Shown here: positions 36,515 to 44,208 of the stretch, in pieces
How the letters are laid out: each line of letters begins with the position of its first letter
How positions within the stretch are numbered: position 1 is the first letter of the stretch
DNA from: SZAS-79 sp038319115
GTDB taxonomy: Bacteria > Pseudomonadota > Gammaproteobacteria > Burkholderiales > SG8-39
Assembly: GCA_038319115.1 (NCBI GenBank)
Contig: JBBQCV010000008.1
Coordinates: 1 to 44,208, forward strand
Direction: 5' to 3'
DNA length: 44,208 nt
Notes under the pieces: model-generated
The model's input: the letters and a program-made list of their open reading frames with translations, nothing else
What the model was told of the DNA's origin: nothing
Databases searched by the model: none
Made by a program: the position numbers and the translations under genes

Positions 36515-36764
36515 ATCGAGCGGGTTCATTCGATTTACGCCTACTCGTCGTACGGGGTGAGCCAGGCGCTCGGGGTCTGACCGGCCCAGGGATCTTTGGA
36601 CCAATGGCTGATCGTTGCCCCGCGCGAAGAAACCTCTGGGGCGGCGTCATGGCTGGAACCATATTTAAGGACTTTCTTTCCCAAGGTCGGCGTGGATGCT
36701 GGCTCCCCGGGGTATTTTTTGTCGGAACCGGTACATTCCTGAGGTGCGCAAGTAAGCGTACTCA
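36515..36764. other. Gene-poor stretch between the DUF5615 gene and pstS
   Basis: About 250 bases without a convincing gene. A 76-codon minus-strand frame (36541-36771) has no recognisable motif and no good ribosome site. CCCCGGGG followed by TATTTTTT near 36708-36719 looks like a crude terminator. The Pho box follows at 36765. Confidence 0.5.
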
Positions 36765-36798
36765 GTGTCACGCGGCTGTCACATGCCGTCGCTAGACT
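36765..36798 (+). promoter_or_regulatory. Pho box and PhoB-dependent promoter of pstS
   Basis: GTGTCAC (36765-36771), four bases, CTGTCAC (36776-36782): an 18-bp Pho box with two 7-bp direct repeats, one mismatch from CTGTCA(T/C) in the first. TAGACT at 36793-36798 is a -10 box ten bases after it, the standard spacing for PhoB activation without a -35 box. An AAAGGAGT ribosome site precedes the pstS ATG. Confidence 0.88.
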
Positions 36799-36824
36799 CC
36801 CGCCAACTACCCAAAGGAGTCGCC

Positions 36825-37874
36825 ATGACGCTTTATTCCACCTCGAAATTGCTGGCCTCGGCGGCCGCCGCCCTGGCGTTCGCTGCCCCTGCGCTCGCCG
36901 CGGACATTACCGGCGCCGGCGCGTCGTTTCCGGCCCCGGTGTACGCCAAGTGGGCCGAGGCCTACCAGAAGGCCACCGGCAACCGCATCAACTACCAGTC
37001 GATCGGATCGGGCGGCGGCATCAAGCAGATCACCTCCAAGACGGTCGACTTCGGCGCGAGCGACATGCCGCTCAAGCCCGAGGACCTCGAAAAGGGCGGA
37101 CTGCTGCAATTTCCGACCGTGATCGGCGGCGTCGTGCCCGTGGTCAACATCGCCGGTGTGAACCCCGGCGAAATGAAGCTGACCGGCCCGGTGCTGGCCG
37201 ACATCTATCTTGGCAAGATCACGAAATGGGACGACAAGGCGATTGCGGCCCTCAACCCGGCGCTCAAGCTGCCGGCGCAGGCCATCGCAGTGGTGCGCCG
37301 TGCCGACGGTTCGGGCACCACGTTCATTTTCACCAACTACCTGGGCAAGGTGAGCCCCGAGTGGAAGCAGAAGGTCGGCGAAGGCACTGCGGTGCAGTGG
37401 CCGCTGGGGCTCGGGGGCAAGGGCAACGAAGGGGTGTCGGCGTTTGTCCAGCGGGTGCCGGGCGCGATCGGCTATGTCGAGTACGCCTACGCCAAGCAGA
37501 ACAAGCTCGCCCACACTACGTTACAGAACGCCGATGGGCAGTTCGTCGCGCCCGACGAGGCAACCTTCAAGGCCGCCGCCGCCGGTGCCAACTGGTCGAA
37601 GACCGCGTTCTACGAAATCCTCACCAACCAGCCAGGCAAGGCGAGCTGGCCGATCACCGGCGCCACCTTCATCCTCATGCACAAGGCGCAGGACAAGCCG
37701 GCGCAGGCCGTGGAGGTCATCAAATTTTTCGAGTGGTCGTTCAAGAACGGCGGCGCGCTCGCCTCGGAGCTCGACTACGTGCCCCTGCCTGCGAATCTGG
37801 TGGGCCTGATCTCGACCACGCTCGCCGCCAACGTCAAGGACCCGGCCGGCAAGCCCGTCTGGACGGGCAAATAG
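36825..37874 (+). CDS. pstS: Phosphate ABC transporter, substrate-binding protein PstS
   Basis: Periplasmic phosphate-binding protein. 349 residues with a signal peptide cleaved near PALA-ADITGAG. GAGASFPAPVYAKWAEAY, IGSGGGIKQI, FGASDMPLK, RADGSGTTFIF and the C-terminal DYVPLPANLVG are typical, and the Ser/Asp/Arg/Thr phosphate ligands lie in these segments. First gene of pstSCAB, behind a Pho box. Confidence 0.97.
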   Translation: MTLYSTSKLLASAAAALAFAAPALAADITGAGASFPAPVYAKWAEAYQKATGNRINYQSIGSGGGIKQITSKTVDFGASDMPLKPEDLEKGGLLQFPTVIGGVVPVVNIAGVNPGEMKLTGPVLADIYLGKITKWDDKAIAALNPALKLPAQAIAVVRRADGSGTTFIFTNYLGKVSPEWKQKVGEGTAVQWPLGLGGKGNEGVSAFVQRVPGAIGYVEYAYAKQNKLAHTTLQNADGQFVAPDEATFKAAAAGANWSKTAFYEILTNQPGKASWPITGATFILMHKAQDKPAQAVEVIKFFEWSFKNGGALASELDYVPLPANLVGLISTTLAANVKDPAGKPVWTGK

Positions 37875-37900
37875 GCAGGCCGGGCCAGCGCGGGCATTAA

Positions 37901-38908
37901 ATGGCGAGCCGGGTACACGTGGTGGGAGCGGCGGGTCCTTTGTCCGCCGCTTTCGGCGCGCAGCGGCCGCGCGCGAAGAGGTGGGTCGGGGACTTCGTCT
38001 TTGCCAACCTGACCCGCCTGTTCGCGATCCTGACGCTGGCGATGCTGGCCGGGATCATCGTTTCGCTCGTCTACGCCTCGTGGCCGACGCTGGAGAAATT
38101 CGGCTTCGCATTCCTGTGGACCAGCGAATGGAACCCGCCCAAGGAAACGTTCGGCGCGCTGGTGCCGATCTACGGTACGGTGGTCACCTCGATCATCGCG
38201 CTCCTAATCGCCGTGCCGGTGAGCTTCGGCATCGCGCTGTTCCTGACCGAGCTGTCGCCGCGATGGCTGCGCCGCCCGCTGGGGACTGCGATCGAGCTGC
38301 TCGCGGCCATCCCGAGCATCGTGTACGGAATGTGGGGGTTGCTGGTGTTCGCGCCCATCTTCGCCACGTACGTGCAGCCGGCCCTCGCCGCCACACTCGG
38401 CAAGGTTCCGTTCGTAGGCGCGCTGTTCCAGGGCGCGCCGCTGGGCATCGGCATCCTGAGCGCGGGCATCATCCTCGCGATCATGGTGATCCCGTTCATC
38501 GCCTCGGTGATGCGCGACGTGTTCGCGGTCACCCCGCCAATGCTCAAGGAATCGGCGTACGCGCTTGGATCGACGACGTGGGAGGTGGTGTGGAACGTGG
38601 TGCTCCCCTATACCAAGGTCGGGGTCACTGGCGGGATCATGCTGGGTCTGGGCCGCGCGCTGGGAGAAACCATGGCGGTCACCTTCGTGATCGGCAACAC
38701 CAACTTCCTCAACGACATATCGCTTTTCAGCCCGGGCAACAGCATCACCTCGGCGCTGGCGAACGAATTCGGCGAGGCCGACGCAGGCCTGCATTCGTCC
38801 GCCCTGATGGAACTGGGCCTCATCCTGTTCGGCATCACGTTCATAGTGCTCGCGGCATCCAAGCTCCTGCTGCTCAGGCTGCGCGTGGGCGAGGGCGCGC
38901 GGACCTAG
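37901..38908 (+). CDS. pstC: Phosphate ABC transporter permease PstC
   Basis: Inner-membrane half of the phosphate channel. 335 residues with about six membrane helices after a long N-terminal part, and the EAA loop ESAYALGSTTWEVVWNVVLP near residue 210 that docks with PstB. GLGRALGETMAVTFVIGN is typical. The ATG at 37901 lies 26 bases after pstS. Confidence 0.95.
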   Translation: MASRVHVVGAAGPLSAAFGAQRPRAKRWVGDFVFANLTRLFAILTLAMLAGIIVSLVYASWPTLEKFGFAFLWTSEWNPPKETFGALVPIYGTVVTSIIALLIAVPVSFGIALFLTELSPRWLRRPLGTAIELLAAIPSIVYGMWGLLVFAPIFATYVQPALAATLGKVPFVGALFQGAPLGIGILSAGIILAIMVIPFIASVMRDVFAVTPPMLKESAYALGSTTWEVVWNVVLPYTKVGVTGGIMLGLGRALGETMAVTFVIGNTNFLNDISLFSPGNSITSALANEFGEADAGLHSSALMELGLILFGITFIVLAASKLLLLRLRVGEGART

Positions 38909-38914
38909 GCCGCC

Positions 38915-39754
38915 ATGCAGATCGCGCAGAGACGCAAGTTCGTGAACAAGGTCGCACTCGCGTTGTCCCTTGCGGCGATGGCATTCGGGCTGTTCTGGCT
39001 CGCATGGATCCTGGTCACTGTGCTGCAGCTCGGGCTGGCGGGCCTGTCGGCCGCCCTGTTCACGCAAATGACGCCGCCCCCGGGCTCCTCGGGGGGCCTC
39101 GCCAACGCCATCGCCGGCAGTGTTGTCATGTGCGGCCTCGCCACATTGACCGGCACCCCGGTCGGGATCCTTGCCGGGGTCTACCTCGCCGAGTACAGCA
39201 AGGGCTCATGGCTGGGGCACGTGACGCGCTTCATCAACGACATCCTCCTGTCGGCGCCGTCGATCGTGATAGGGCTGTTCGTTTATGCGGCGTATGTGGC
39301 GCGCGTCGGCAATTTCTCCGGCACCGCGGGAGTGATGGCGCTGGCGCTCATCGTGATCCCGGTGGTGGTGCGCACGACCGAGAACATGCTGCTGCTGGTG
39401 CCCAACAGCCTGCGCGAGGCCGCTTTCGCCCTGGGGGCGCAGCAGTGGAAAGTCGTGACGCTGGTCACGCTGCGCGCCTCGCGGGCCGGGATCCTGACCG
39501 GCGTGCTGCTGGCGGTCGCGCGCATCGCCGGCGAGACCGCGCCGTTGCTGTTCACGGCCCTGTCGAACCAATTCTGGAGTCTCGACCTCTCCGAGCCGAT
39601 GGCCAACCTGCCGGTGACGATCTTCAAGTTCGCCATGAGCCCGTTCGAAGACTGGCAGCGGCTCGCCTGGGCCGGCGTATTCCTTATCACCGCGGGCGTG
39701 CTCGCGCTCAATATCCTCGCGCGCATGCTGCTGCGCGACGAGCCGCAGCGTTAG
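38915..39754 (+). CDS. pstA: Phosphate ABC transporter permease PstA
   Basis: Second permease of the Pst system. 279 residues, six membrane segments; GGLANAIAGSVVMCGLATL and YLAEYSKGSWLGHVTRFI in the first half, the EAA loop REAAFALGAQQWKVVTLVTL near 170, and ARIAGETAPLLFTALSNQF. Starts six bases after pstC. Confidence 0.95.
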   Translation: MQIAQRRKFVNKVALALSLAAMAFGLFWLAWILVTVLQLGLAGLSAALFTQMTPPPGSSGGLANAIAGSVVMCGLATLTGTPVGILAGVYLAEYSKGSWLGHVTRFINDILLSAPSIVIGLFVYAAYVARVGNFSGTAGVMALALIVIPVVVRTTENMLLLVPNSLREAAFALGAQQWKVVTLVTLRASRAGILTGVLLAVARIAGETAPLLFTALSNQFWSLDLSEPMANLPVTIFKFAMSPFEDWQRLAWAGVFLITAGVLALNILARMLLRDEPQR

Positions 39755-39772
39755 GCTGACCAAGGGAGTTCG

Positions 39773-40582
39773 ATGGACAATAGCGCAATGATGCACGAGC
39801 TGATCAACGAGGCCACAGGAGGCGTCGACGACGTGGAACTGTCCGCACGGGACTTCAACTTTTACTATGGCAAATTCCATGCCCTGAAGAGCGTCAACCT
39901 CGACATCCTGCGCAACAAGGTCACCGCCTTCATCGGGCCCTCCGGCTGTGGCAAGTCGACGCTGCTGCGCGCGTTCAACCGCATGTACGACCTGTATCCC
40001 GACCAGCGCGCCGAGGGCAAGCTGCTGCTCAACGGACGCAACCTGCTCGAGCGCGACGTCGACCTGAACGACCTGCGCGCCCGCGTCGGCATGGTGTTCC
40101 AGAAGCCCACCCCGTTCCCGATGTCGATCTACGACAACATCGCGTTCGGCGTACGCCTGCACGAGAGGCTCTCCGCGCGCGACATGGACGACCGCGTCGA
40201 ATGGGCCTTGCGTAAGGCCGCGCTGTGGGACGAGGCCAAGGACAAGCTGGGCCAGAGCGGCATGAGCCTCTCGGGCGGTCAGCAGCAACGCCTGTGCATC
40301 GCGCGCGGCATCGCGGTCAAGCCGCAGGTCCTGCTGCTCGACGAGCCGACCTCGGCGCTCGACCCGATTTCGACGGCCAAGATCGAGGAACTCGTGAGCG
40401 AGCTCAAGCGCGACTTCACCATCGTGATCGTGACCCACAACATGCAGCAGGCGGCGCGCGTTTCCGACTTCACTGCCTATATGTACCTGGGCGAAATGGT
40501 CGAGTTCGGCGCGACCGACACGATCTTCATCAAGCCGCGCAAAAAGCAGACCGAGGACTACATCACCGGCCGGTTCGGCTAG
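39773..40582 (+). CDS. pstB: Phosphate ABC transporter ATP-binding protein PstB
   Basis: ATPase of the Pst importer. 269 residues: Walker A GPSGCGKST (about 55), Q-loop in GMVFQKPTPFPMSIYDN, signature LSGGQQQR (about 165), Walker B VLLLDEPTSALDP, H-loop VTHNMQQ. The start region VELSARDFNFYYGKFHALKS is normal. No phoU follows; the next gene is tpiA with its own promoter. Confidence 0.97.
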   Translation: MDNSAMMHELINEATGGVDDVELSARDFNFYYGKFHALKSVNLDILRNKVTAFIGPSGCGKSTLLRAFNRMYDLYPDQRAEGKLLLNGRNLLERDVDLNDLRARVGMVFQKPTPFPMSIYDNIAFGVRLHERLSARDMDDRVEWALRKAALWDEAKDKLGQSGMSLSGGQQQRLCIARGIAVKPQVLLLDEPTSALDPISTAKIEELVSELKRDFTIVIVTHNMQQAARVSDFTAYMYLGEMVEFGATDTIFIKPRKKQTEDYITGRFG

Positions 40583-40661
40583 CCGCGCGCGCTCGCCGGC
40601 ACGCCCCGCGTGCTGCCACGCAACACTCGCGCAATTTATTGATCTCTTGGGTGCTTTTGGT

Positions 40662-40691
40662 TTGACCCGCGCTGGCCGCACACGGTAAAAT
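40662..40691 (+). promoter_or_regulatory. Sigma-70 promoter of tpiA
   Basis: TTGACC (40662-40667) and TAAAAT (40686-40691) are 18 bases apart. Transcription would start near 40698, which favours the ATG at 40721 over the in-frame GTG at 40703. Confidence 0.75.
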
Positions 40692-40720
40692 CGCCGGCTT
40701 TTGTGGCATCGGAACCTGCA

Positions 40721-41482
40721 ATGCGCGGTCGGCTTGTAGCCGGAAACTGGAAAATGCACGGCAGCCGGCAGGTCAACGGCGGGCTGCTCGACGCATTGCT
40801 TTCCGGGTCCGGTTCGCTAGGTGAGGTTGAATGCGCGGTGTGCGTGCCCTTTCCCTACCTTCCCGAAGTGATCGCCCGGTTATCGGGGTCGCCGCTCGGT
40901 GTGGGTGCGCAGACGCTGAGCGAGTTCGAGTCGGGCGCGTACACCGGAGAGGTGTCTGCGCCGATGCTGGCAGACATAGGCTGCCGCTACGTGCTGGTGG
41001 GTCATTCGGAAAGGCGCGCGCTGTTCGGCGAATCGGACGACAAGGTGGCGGCGAAATTCATGGCCGCGCAAAATGCGGGCCTCACGCCGGTGCTGTGCGT
41101 GGGCGAGTCGCTCGCCGAGCGCGAGGCCTCGGGCACGCAGGAAGTGGTGTCACGGCAGCTCGACGCAGTGATCGAAAAAGCCGGGGTCGCGGCGCTGGGC
41201 AGGGCGGTGGTGGCTTACGAGCCGGTCTGGGCGATCGGCACCGGGCGCACCGCGACGCCGCAGCAGGCGCAGGAAGTGCATGCGTTCCTGCGCGCGAGGA
41301 TCGCAGGGCGCGCGAAGGATGTCGCGGCGGGCGTGCGCATCCTGTACGGCGGCAGCGTGAAGCCGGCCAACGCGGCGGAGATTTTTGCGATGGAAGATGT
41401 GGACGGGGGGCTGATCGGCGGCGCCTCGCTAGTGGCGGACGATTTTCTCGCGATCTGCAAGGCTGCAGCAGCGAAGGGGTAA
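40721..41482 (+). CDS. tpiA: Triose-phosphate isomerase
   Basis: Interconverts dihydroxyacetone phosphate and glyceraldehyde 3-phosphate. 253 residues with catalytic Lys in GNWKMHGS, His in VLVGHSERRALFGE (about 94), Glu in VAYEPVWAIGTGRT (about 166) and the phosphate loop YGGSVKPANA. Followed two bases later by secG. Confidence 0.97.
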   Translation: MRGRLVAGNWKMHGSRQVNGGLLDALLSGSGSLGEVECAVCVPFPYLPEVIARLSGSPLGVGAQTLSEFESGAYTGEVSAPMLADIGCRYVLVGHSERRALFGESDDKVAAKFMAAQNAGLTPVLCVGESLAEREASGTQEVVSRQLDAVIEKAGVAALGRAVVAYEPVWAIGTGRTATPQQAQEVHAFLRARIAGRAKDVAAGVRILYGGSVKPANAAEIFAMEDVDGGLIGGASLVADDFLAICKAAAAKG

Positions 41483-41484
41483 CG

Positions 41485-41910
41485 ATGGAAAACTGGCTCA
41501 ACGCAATACTCATCTTCCACGTCGTCGTGGCGCTGGCGGTCATCGGGCTGGTGCTCCTGCAGCACGGCAAGGGCGCGGACATGGGCTCCGGGTTCGGCGG
41601 CGGATCCTCGGGAAGCCTGTTCGGCGCATCCGGGTCGGCGAATTTCCTGTCACGCGCGACAGCGGTTCTCGCCACGATATTTTTCCTCACCAGCCTGGGC
41701 CTCGCCTACCTCGCCACGCATAAGACCAAGGTCAGCGGCGGGATCATGGATAACGTGAAAACCGAGACCCCGGCACCCAACAGCGCGGGAAAATCCACGC
41801 CGCCCGCGGCTGGTGCCTCCAAAGAGGCGGTACCGGGCGCAATGAAAGAACCGGCCAAGGACGTGCCGAAGGATGCCTCGGGCAACAAGGCGAAGGACGT
41901 GCCGAACTGA
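41485..41910 (+). CDS. secG: Protein translocase subunit SecG
   Basis: Small subunit of the SecYEG channel. 141 residues: first membrane helix AILIFHVVVALAVIGLVLLQ, the conserved loop HGKGADMGSGFGGGSSGSLF, second helix TAVLATIFFLTSLGLAYLAT, then a hydrophilic Lys/Pro/Ala tail of about 55 residues, longer than in E. coli but common in betaproteobacteria. Confidence 0.95.
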   Translation: MENWLNAILIFHVVVALAVIGLVLLQHGKGADMGSGFGGGSSGSLFGASGSANFLSRATAVLATIFFLTSLGLAYLATHKTKVSGGIMDNVKTETPAPNSAGKSTPPAAGASKEAVPGAMKEPAKDVPKDASGNKAKDVPN

Positions 41911-41951
41911 GCGTGTCAGGGAGAAAAAGTGCATGAGCCGCGTGCGTGCGT

Positions 41952-41980
41952 TTCGGCGCCGCGGGATTTTGGAGGATAAT
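41952..41980 (+). promoter_or_regulatory. Probable promoter of the tRNA-Leu gene
   Basis: GATAAT at 41975-41980 with a weak TTCGGC at 41952-41957, 17 bases apart, and start expected near 41987, three bases before the tRNA. Confidence 0.45.
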
Positions 41981-41989
41981 TGTCGATCA

Positions 41990-42077
41990 GCCCACGTGGT
42001 GAAATTGGTAGACACGCCAGCTTGAGGGGCTGGTGGCCTAAACAGCCGTAGCAGTTCGAGTCTGCTCGTGGGCACCA
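41990..42077 (+). tRNA. tRNA-Leu, anticodon GAG
   Basis: 88 bases including an encoded CCA. Acceptor stem GCCCACG pairs with CGTGGGC; the anticodon arm is CCAGC-TTGAGGG-GCTGG with GAG in the loop; the T arm contains GTTCGAGTC. The long variable arm marks a class II tRNA. Reads CUC (and CUU) codons. A tRNA-Leu between secG and nuoA is typical of betaproteobacteria. Confidence 0.95.
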
Positions 42078-42084
42078 GCATCGA

Positions 42085-42112
42085 GCGGAGCCGGGAACCA
42101 CCCCGGCTCCGC
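42085..42112 (+). terminator. Perfect hairpin after tRNA-Leu
   Basis: GCGGAGCCGGG and CCCGGCTCCGC form an exact 11-bp stem around AACCAC, eight bases after the tRNA. No T-run follows, so it may be a processing or rho-independent-like structure rather than a standard terminator. Confidence 0.5.
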
Positions 42113-42177
42113 GCCGTTAAACCAGGATTTCTGGATCTCCTAAAAATATTCCGGGCGTGCAGCCCGGTCCCAGGCGA

Positions 42178-42534
42178 ATGCTTGCAGAGTATTTTCCGGT
42201 CCTGCTGTTCATCATCGTCGCGGTTGCCGTCGGGGTAGTGCCCATGGTGCTGGGCAAGCTGCTCGGTCCCGGCCGCCCGGACCCGGAGAAGCTGTCGCCT
42301 TACGAGTGCGGCTTCGAGGCCTTCGAGGATGCGCGCATGAAATTCGACGTGCGCTACTACCTCGTGGCGATCCTGTTCATCCTGTTCGACCTCGAGATCG
42401 CGTTCCTGTTTCCGTGGGCGGTGGTGCTGAACGAGATCGGCCTGTTCGGGTTCCTGTCGATGATGGTGTTCCTCGCGATCCTCGTGGTCGGCTTTGTCTA
42501 CGAATGGATGAAGGGAGCGCTGGAATGGGAATAG
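42178..42534 (+). CDS. nuoA: NADH-quinone oxidoreductase subunit A
   Basis: Membrane subunit of complex I. 118 residues from the ATG at 42178; three membrane helices, with the conserved loop PDPEKLSPYECGFEAFEDAR between the first two and FDVRYYLVAILFILFDLEIA after it. An in-frame upstream start would add seven residues. First gene of the nuo operon; overlaps nuoB by 10 bases. Confidence 0.96.
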   Translation: MLAEYFPVLLFIIVAVAVGVVPMVLGKLLGPGRPDPEKLSPYECGFEAFEDARMKFDVRYYLVAILFILFDLEIAFLFPWAVVLNEIGLFGFLSMMVFLAILVVGFVYEWMKGALEWE

Positions 42535-43001
42535 AGGGCGTCCTCAACGAGGGCTTTGTCACCACCACGGCCGACAAGCTGATCAACTGGACGCGCACCG
42601 GGTCGCTCTGGCCGATGACGTTCGGGCTTGCCTGCTGCGCGATCGAAATGATGCATGCGGGCGCGGCGCGCTACGACCTCGACCGGTTCGGCATCGTGTT
42701 TCGCCCGAGTCCGCGCCAGTCCGACCTCATGATCGTGGCGGGCACGCTGTGCAACAAGATGGCGCCGGCGCTGCGCAAGGTCTACGACCAGATGGCCGAA
42801 CCGCGCTGGGTCCTCTCGATGGGCTCCTGCGCCAATGGCGGCGGGTACTACCACTATTCGTATTCGGTCGTGCGCGGCTGCGACCGCATCGTCCCGGTGG
42901 ACGTGTACGTTCCCGGCTGCCCGCCCACGGCCGAGGCGCTGCTCTACGGCCTGGTGCAGTTGCAGAACAAGATCAAGCGCACCAATACGATTGCGCGCTG
43001 A
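42525..43001 (+). CDS. nuoB: NADH-quinone oxidoreductase subunit B
   Basis: Carries iron-sulfur cluster N2, the last electron carrier before quinone. 158 residues; the four cysteines are C37 and C38 in FGLACCAIEMMHA, C102 in GSCANGGGYYHYSYSV and C132 in YVPGCPPTAE. Typical length and motifs. Confidence 0.97.
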   Translation: MGIEGVLNEGFVTTTADKLINWTRTGSLWPMTFGLACCAIEMMHAGAARYDLDRFGIVFRPSPRQSDLMIVAGTLCNKMAPALRKVYDQMAEPRWVLSMGSCANGGGYYHYSYSVVRGCDRIVPVDVYVPGCPPTAEALLYGLVQLQNKIKRTNTIAR

Positions 43002-43005
43002 CCCG

Positions 43006-43033
43006 TTGCCCGCCGACCCCTTGCCCGCCGACC
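43006..43033 (+). repeat. Short tandem repeat between nuoB and nuoC
   Basis: TTGCCCGCCGACC occurs at 43006-43018 and again at 43021-43033, a 15-base period, in the 57-base spacer. Confidence 0.7.
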
Positions 43034-43058
43034 ATTGCACCCTGACGCCAGCCCGCCG

Positions 43059-43691
43059 ATGACCGCGCCGAACCCGCTCATGACACCCAGACTGCAGCGA
43101 CTGCACGACGCGCTCCAGGCCACCCTGGGCGAGCGCATTGCGCGCGTCACCGTGGCGCTGGGCGAGATCACTATTGAGGTCATGGCGGCCGAGTACCGCG
43201 CGGTCGCCGAAACGCTGCGCGATTCAGCCGGCCTTGCGTTCGACCAGCTCATCGACCTGTGCGGCATGGACTACTCGACCTATGGCGAGCGCCCCCCGGG
43301 CGAGGAGGTGCACGGCTCGCGCTTTGCGGTGGTGTGCCACCTGCTGTCGCTCGAGCATAACTGGCGCCTGCGGCTGCGCACTTTCTGCCCCGAGGACGAG
43401 TTCCCGATGGTCGAGTCGATGATCGGCGTGTGGCCGGCGGCGAACTGGTACGAGCGCGAGGCATTCGACCTCTACGGCATCGTGTTCGAGGGCCATCCCG
43501 ACCTGCGGCGCATCCTGACCGACTACGGCTTCATCGGTCACCCGTTCCGCAAAGATTTCCCGCTGTCGGGGTATGTCGAGATGCGCTACGACCCCGAGCA
43601 AAAGCGCGTCATCTACCAGCCGGTCACCATCGAGCCGCGCGAGGTCATCCCGCGCATCGTGCGCGAAGAGCATTACGCGGAAGGCCAGTAG
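43059..43691 (+). CDS. nuoC: NADH-quinone oxidoreductase subunit C
   Basis: Peripheral-arm subunit of complex I, here a separate protein and not fused to NuoD. 210 residues from the ATG at 43059 (an ATG at 43080 is possible). The 30-kDa signature spans ANWYEREAFDLYGIVFEGHP and RRILTDYGFIGHPFRKDFPL, near residues 125-165. nuoD begins five bases downstream. Confidence 0.96.
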   Translation: MTAPNPLMTPRLQRLHDALQATLGERIARVTVALGEITIEVMAAEYRAVAETLRDSAGLAFDQLIDLCGMDYSTYGERPPGEEVHGSRFAVVCHLLSLEHNWRLRLRTFCPEDEFPMVESMIGVWPAANWYEREAFDLYGIVFEGHPDLRRILTDYGFIGHPFRKDFPLSGYVEMRYDPEQKRVIYQPVTIEPREVIPRIVREEHYAEGQ

Positions 43692-43696
43692 GGCAC

Positions 43697-44208
43697 ATGG
43701 CCGAGATCCGCAACTACACGCTCAACTTCGGGCCCCAGCACCCGGCCGCGCACGGCGTGCTGCGCCTCGTGCTCGAGCTCGACGGAGAGGTAATCCAGCG
43801 CGCCGACCCGCACATCGGCCTGTTGCACCGCGCCACCGAGAAGCTGGCCGAGCACAAGACCTTCATCCAGTCGGTGCCCTACATGGACCGGCTCGACTAC
43901 GTCTCGATGATGTGCAACGAGCACGCCTACGTGATGGCGATCGAGAAGCTCGCCGGCATTGAAGTCCCGATCCGGGCCCAGTACATCCGCGTGCTGTTCG
44001 ACGAGATCACGCGCATCCTCAACCACCTGCTGTGGCTGGGCGCGCATGGCCTGGACATCGGCGCGATGACGGTGTTCCTGTATTGCTTTCGCGAGCGCGA
44101 AGACCTCATGGACTGCTACGAGGCGGTGTCCGGGGCGCGCATGCACGCGGCCTACTACCGCCCCGGCGGGGTCTACCGCGACCTGCCCGAGAAGATGCCG
44201 CAGTACAC
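43697..44208 (+). CDS. nuoD: NADH-quinone oxidoreductase subunit D (3' end outside the window)
   Basis: The 49-kDa subunit forming the quinone site with NuoB. 170 codons are visible: MAEIRNYTLNFGPQHPAAHG, IGLLHRATEKLAEHKTFIQS and DRLDYVSMMCNEHAYVMAIE, all highly conserved. ATG at 43697. The remainder, about 245 residues by family length, lies beyond the right edge. Confidence 0.96.
   Translation, partial: MAEIRNYTLNFGPQHPAAHGVLRLVLELDGEVIQRADPHIGLLHRATEKLAEHKTFIQSVPYMDRLDYVSMMCNEHAYVMAIEKLAGIEVPIRAQYIRVLFDEITRILNHLLWLGAHGLDIGAMTVFLYCFREREDLMDCYEAVSGARMHAAYYRPGGVYRDLPEKMPQY

Noticed and set aside
36541..36771. 76-codon minus-strand frame in the pstS upstream region
   Set aside because: No motif, no ribosome site, overlaps the Pho box; probably chance.

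Overview
The window is GC-rich chromosomal DNA, about two thirds G+C by eye, from a betaproteobacterium of the Burkholderiales/Nitrosomonadales kind. The evidence is gene order: grpE-dnaK-dnaJ beside hemH and hrcA-nadK-recN, fur back to back with bamE-dapB, carA-carB-greA, yhbY/rlmE-ftsH-folP-glmM followed by pst genes, and tpiA-secG-tRNA-Leu-nuoABCD. I cannot name genus or species.

Left end (1-2880), accessory DNA: a RhuM-family gene running off the edge, a wrecked type I methyltransferase gene (hsdM: one frameshift plus a large internal deletion), a candidate integron attC site, a 176-codon gene of unknown function in cassette position and orientation, and an integron-type tyrosine recombinase that keeps its catalytic residues but has lost the IntI-specific segment. 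I read this as a decaying single-cassette integron next to a decaying restriction locus. This is the most unusual part of the window.

2940-15111: a crotonase-fold gene; a leftward cluster of TPR protein, L,D-transpeptidase, cyclophilin and lpxH (cell envelope); cysS; two tandem substrate-binding proteins of the branched-chain amino acid transporter type; and the chaperone genes grpE, dnaK, dnaJ with two recognisable sigma-32 promoters. 15230-16356: a small toxin-antitoxin island (antitoxin, RelE/ParE-like toxin, higB remnant, intact higA) set between grpE and hemH. 16385-24240: hemH, an NTF2-like gene, hrcA, nadK, recN, a GDT1/TMEM165 cation transporter, fur, bamE and dapB.

24241-34763: carA with a strong sigma-70 promoter and a structured leader, carB, greA, yhbY with a long basic tail that overlaps greA antisense, rlmE, ftsH, folP, glmM. 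34784-36514: a methyltransferase-fold protein with a signal peptide, then a DUF433/DUF5615 toxin-antitoxin-like pair. 36765-40582: a Pho box and PhoB-type promoter followed by pstSCAB without phoU. 40662-44208: tpiA, secG, tRNA-Leu(GAG) and nuoA, nuoB, nuoC and the start of nuoD.

Most of the window is conserved housekeeping sequence. The novelty candidates are confined to the integron remnant, the two toxin-antitoxin insertions, the exported methyltransferase, the extended YhbY and a few regulatory or repeat structures. I found no CRISPR array, rRNA, intact insertion sequence or prophage.
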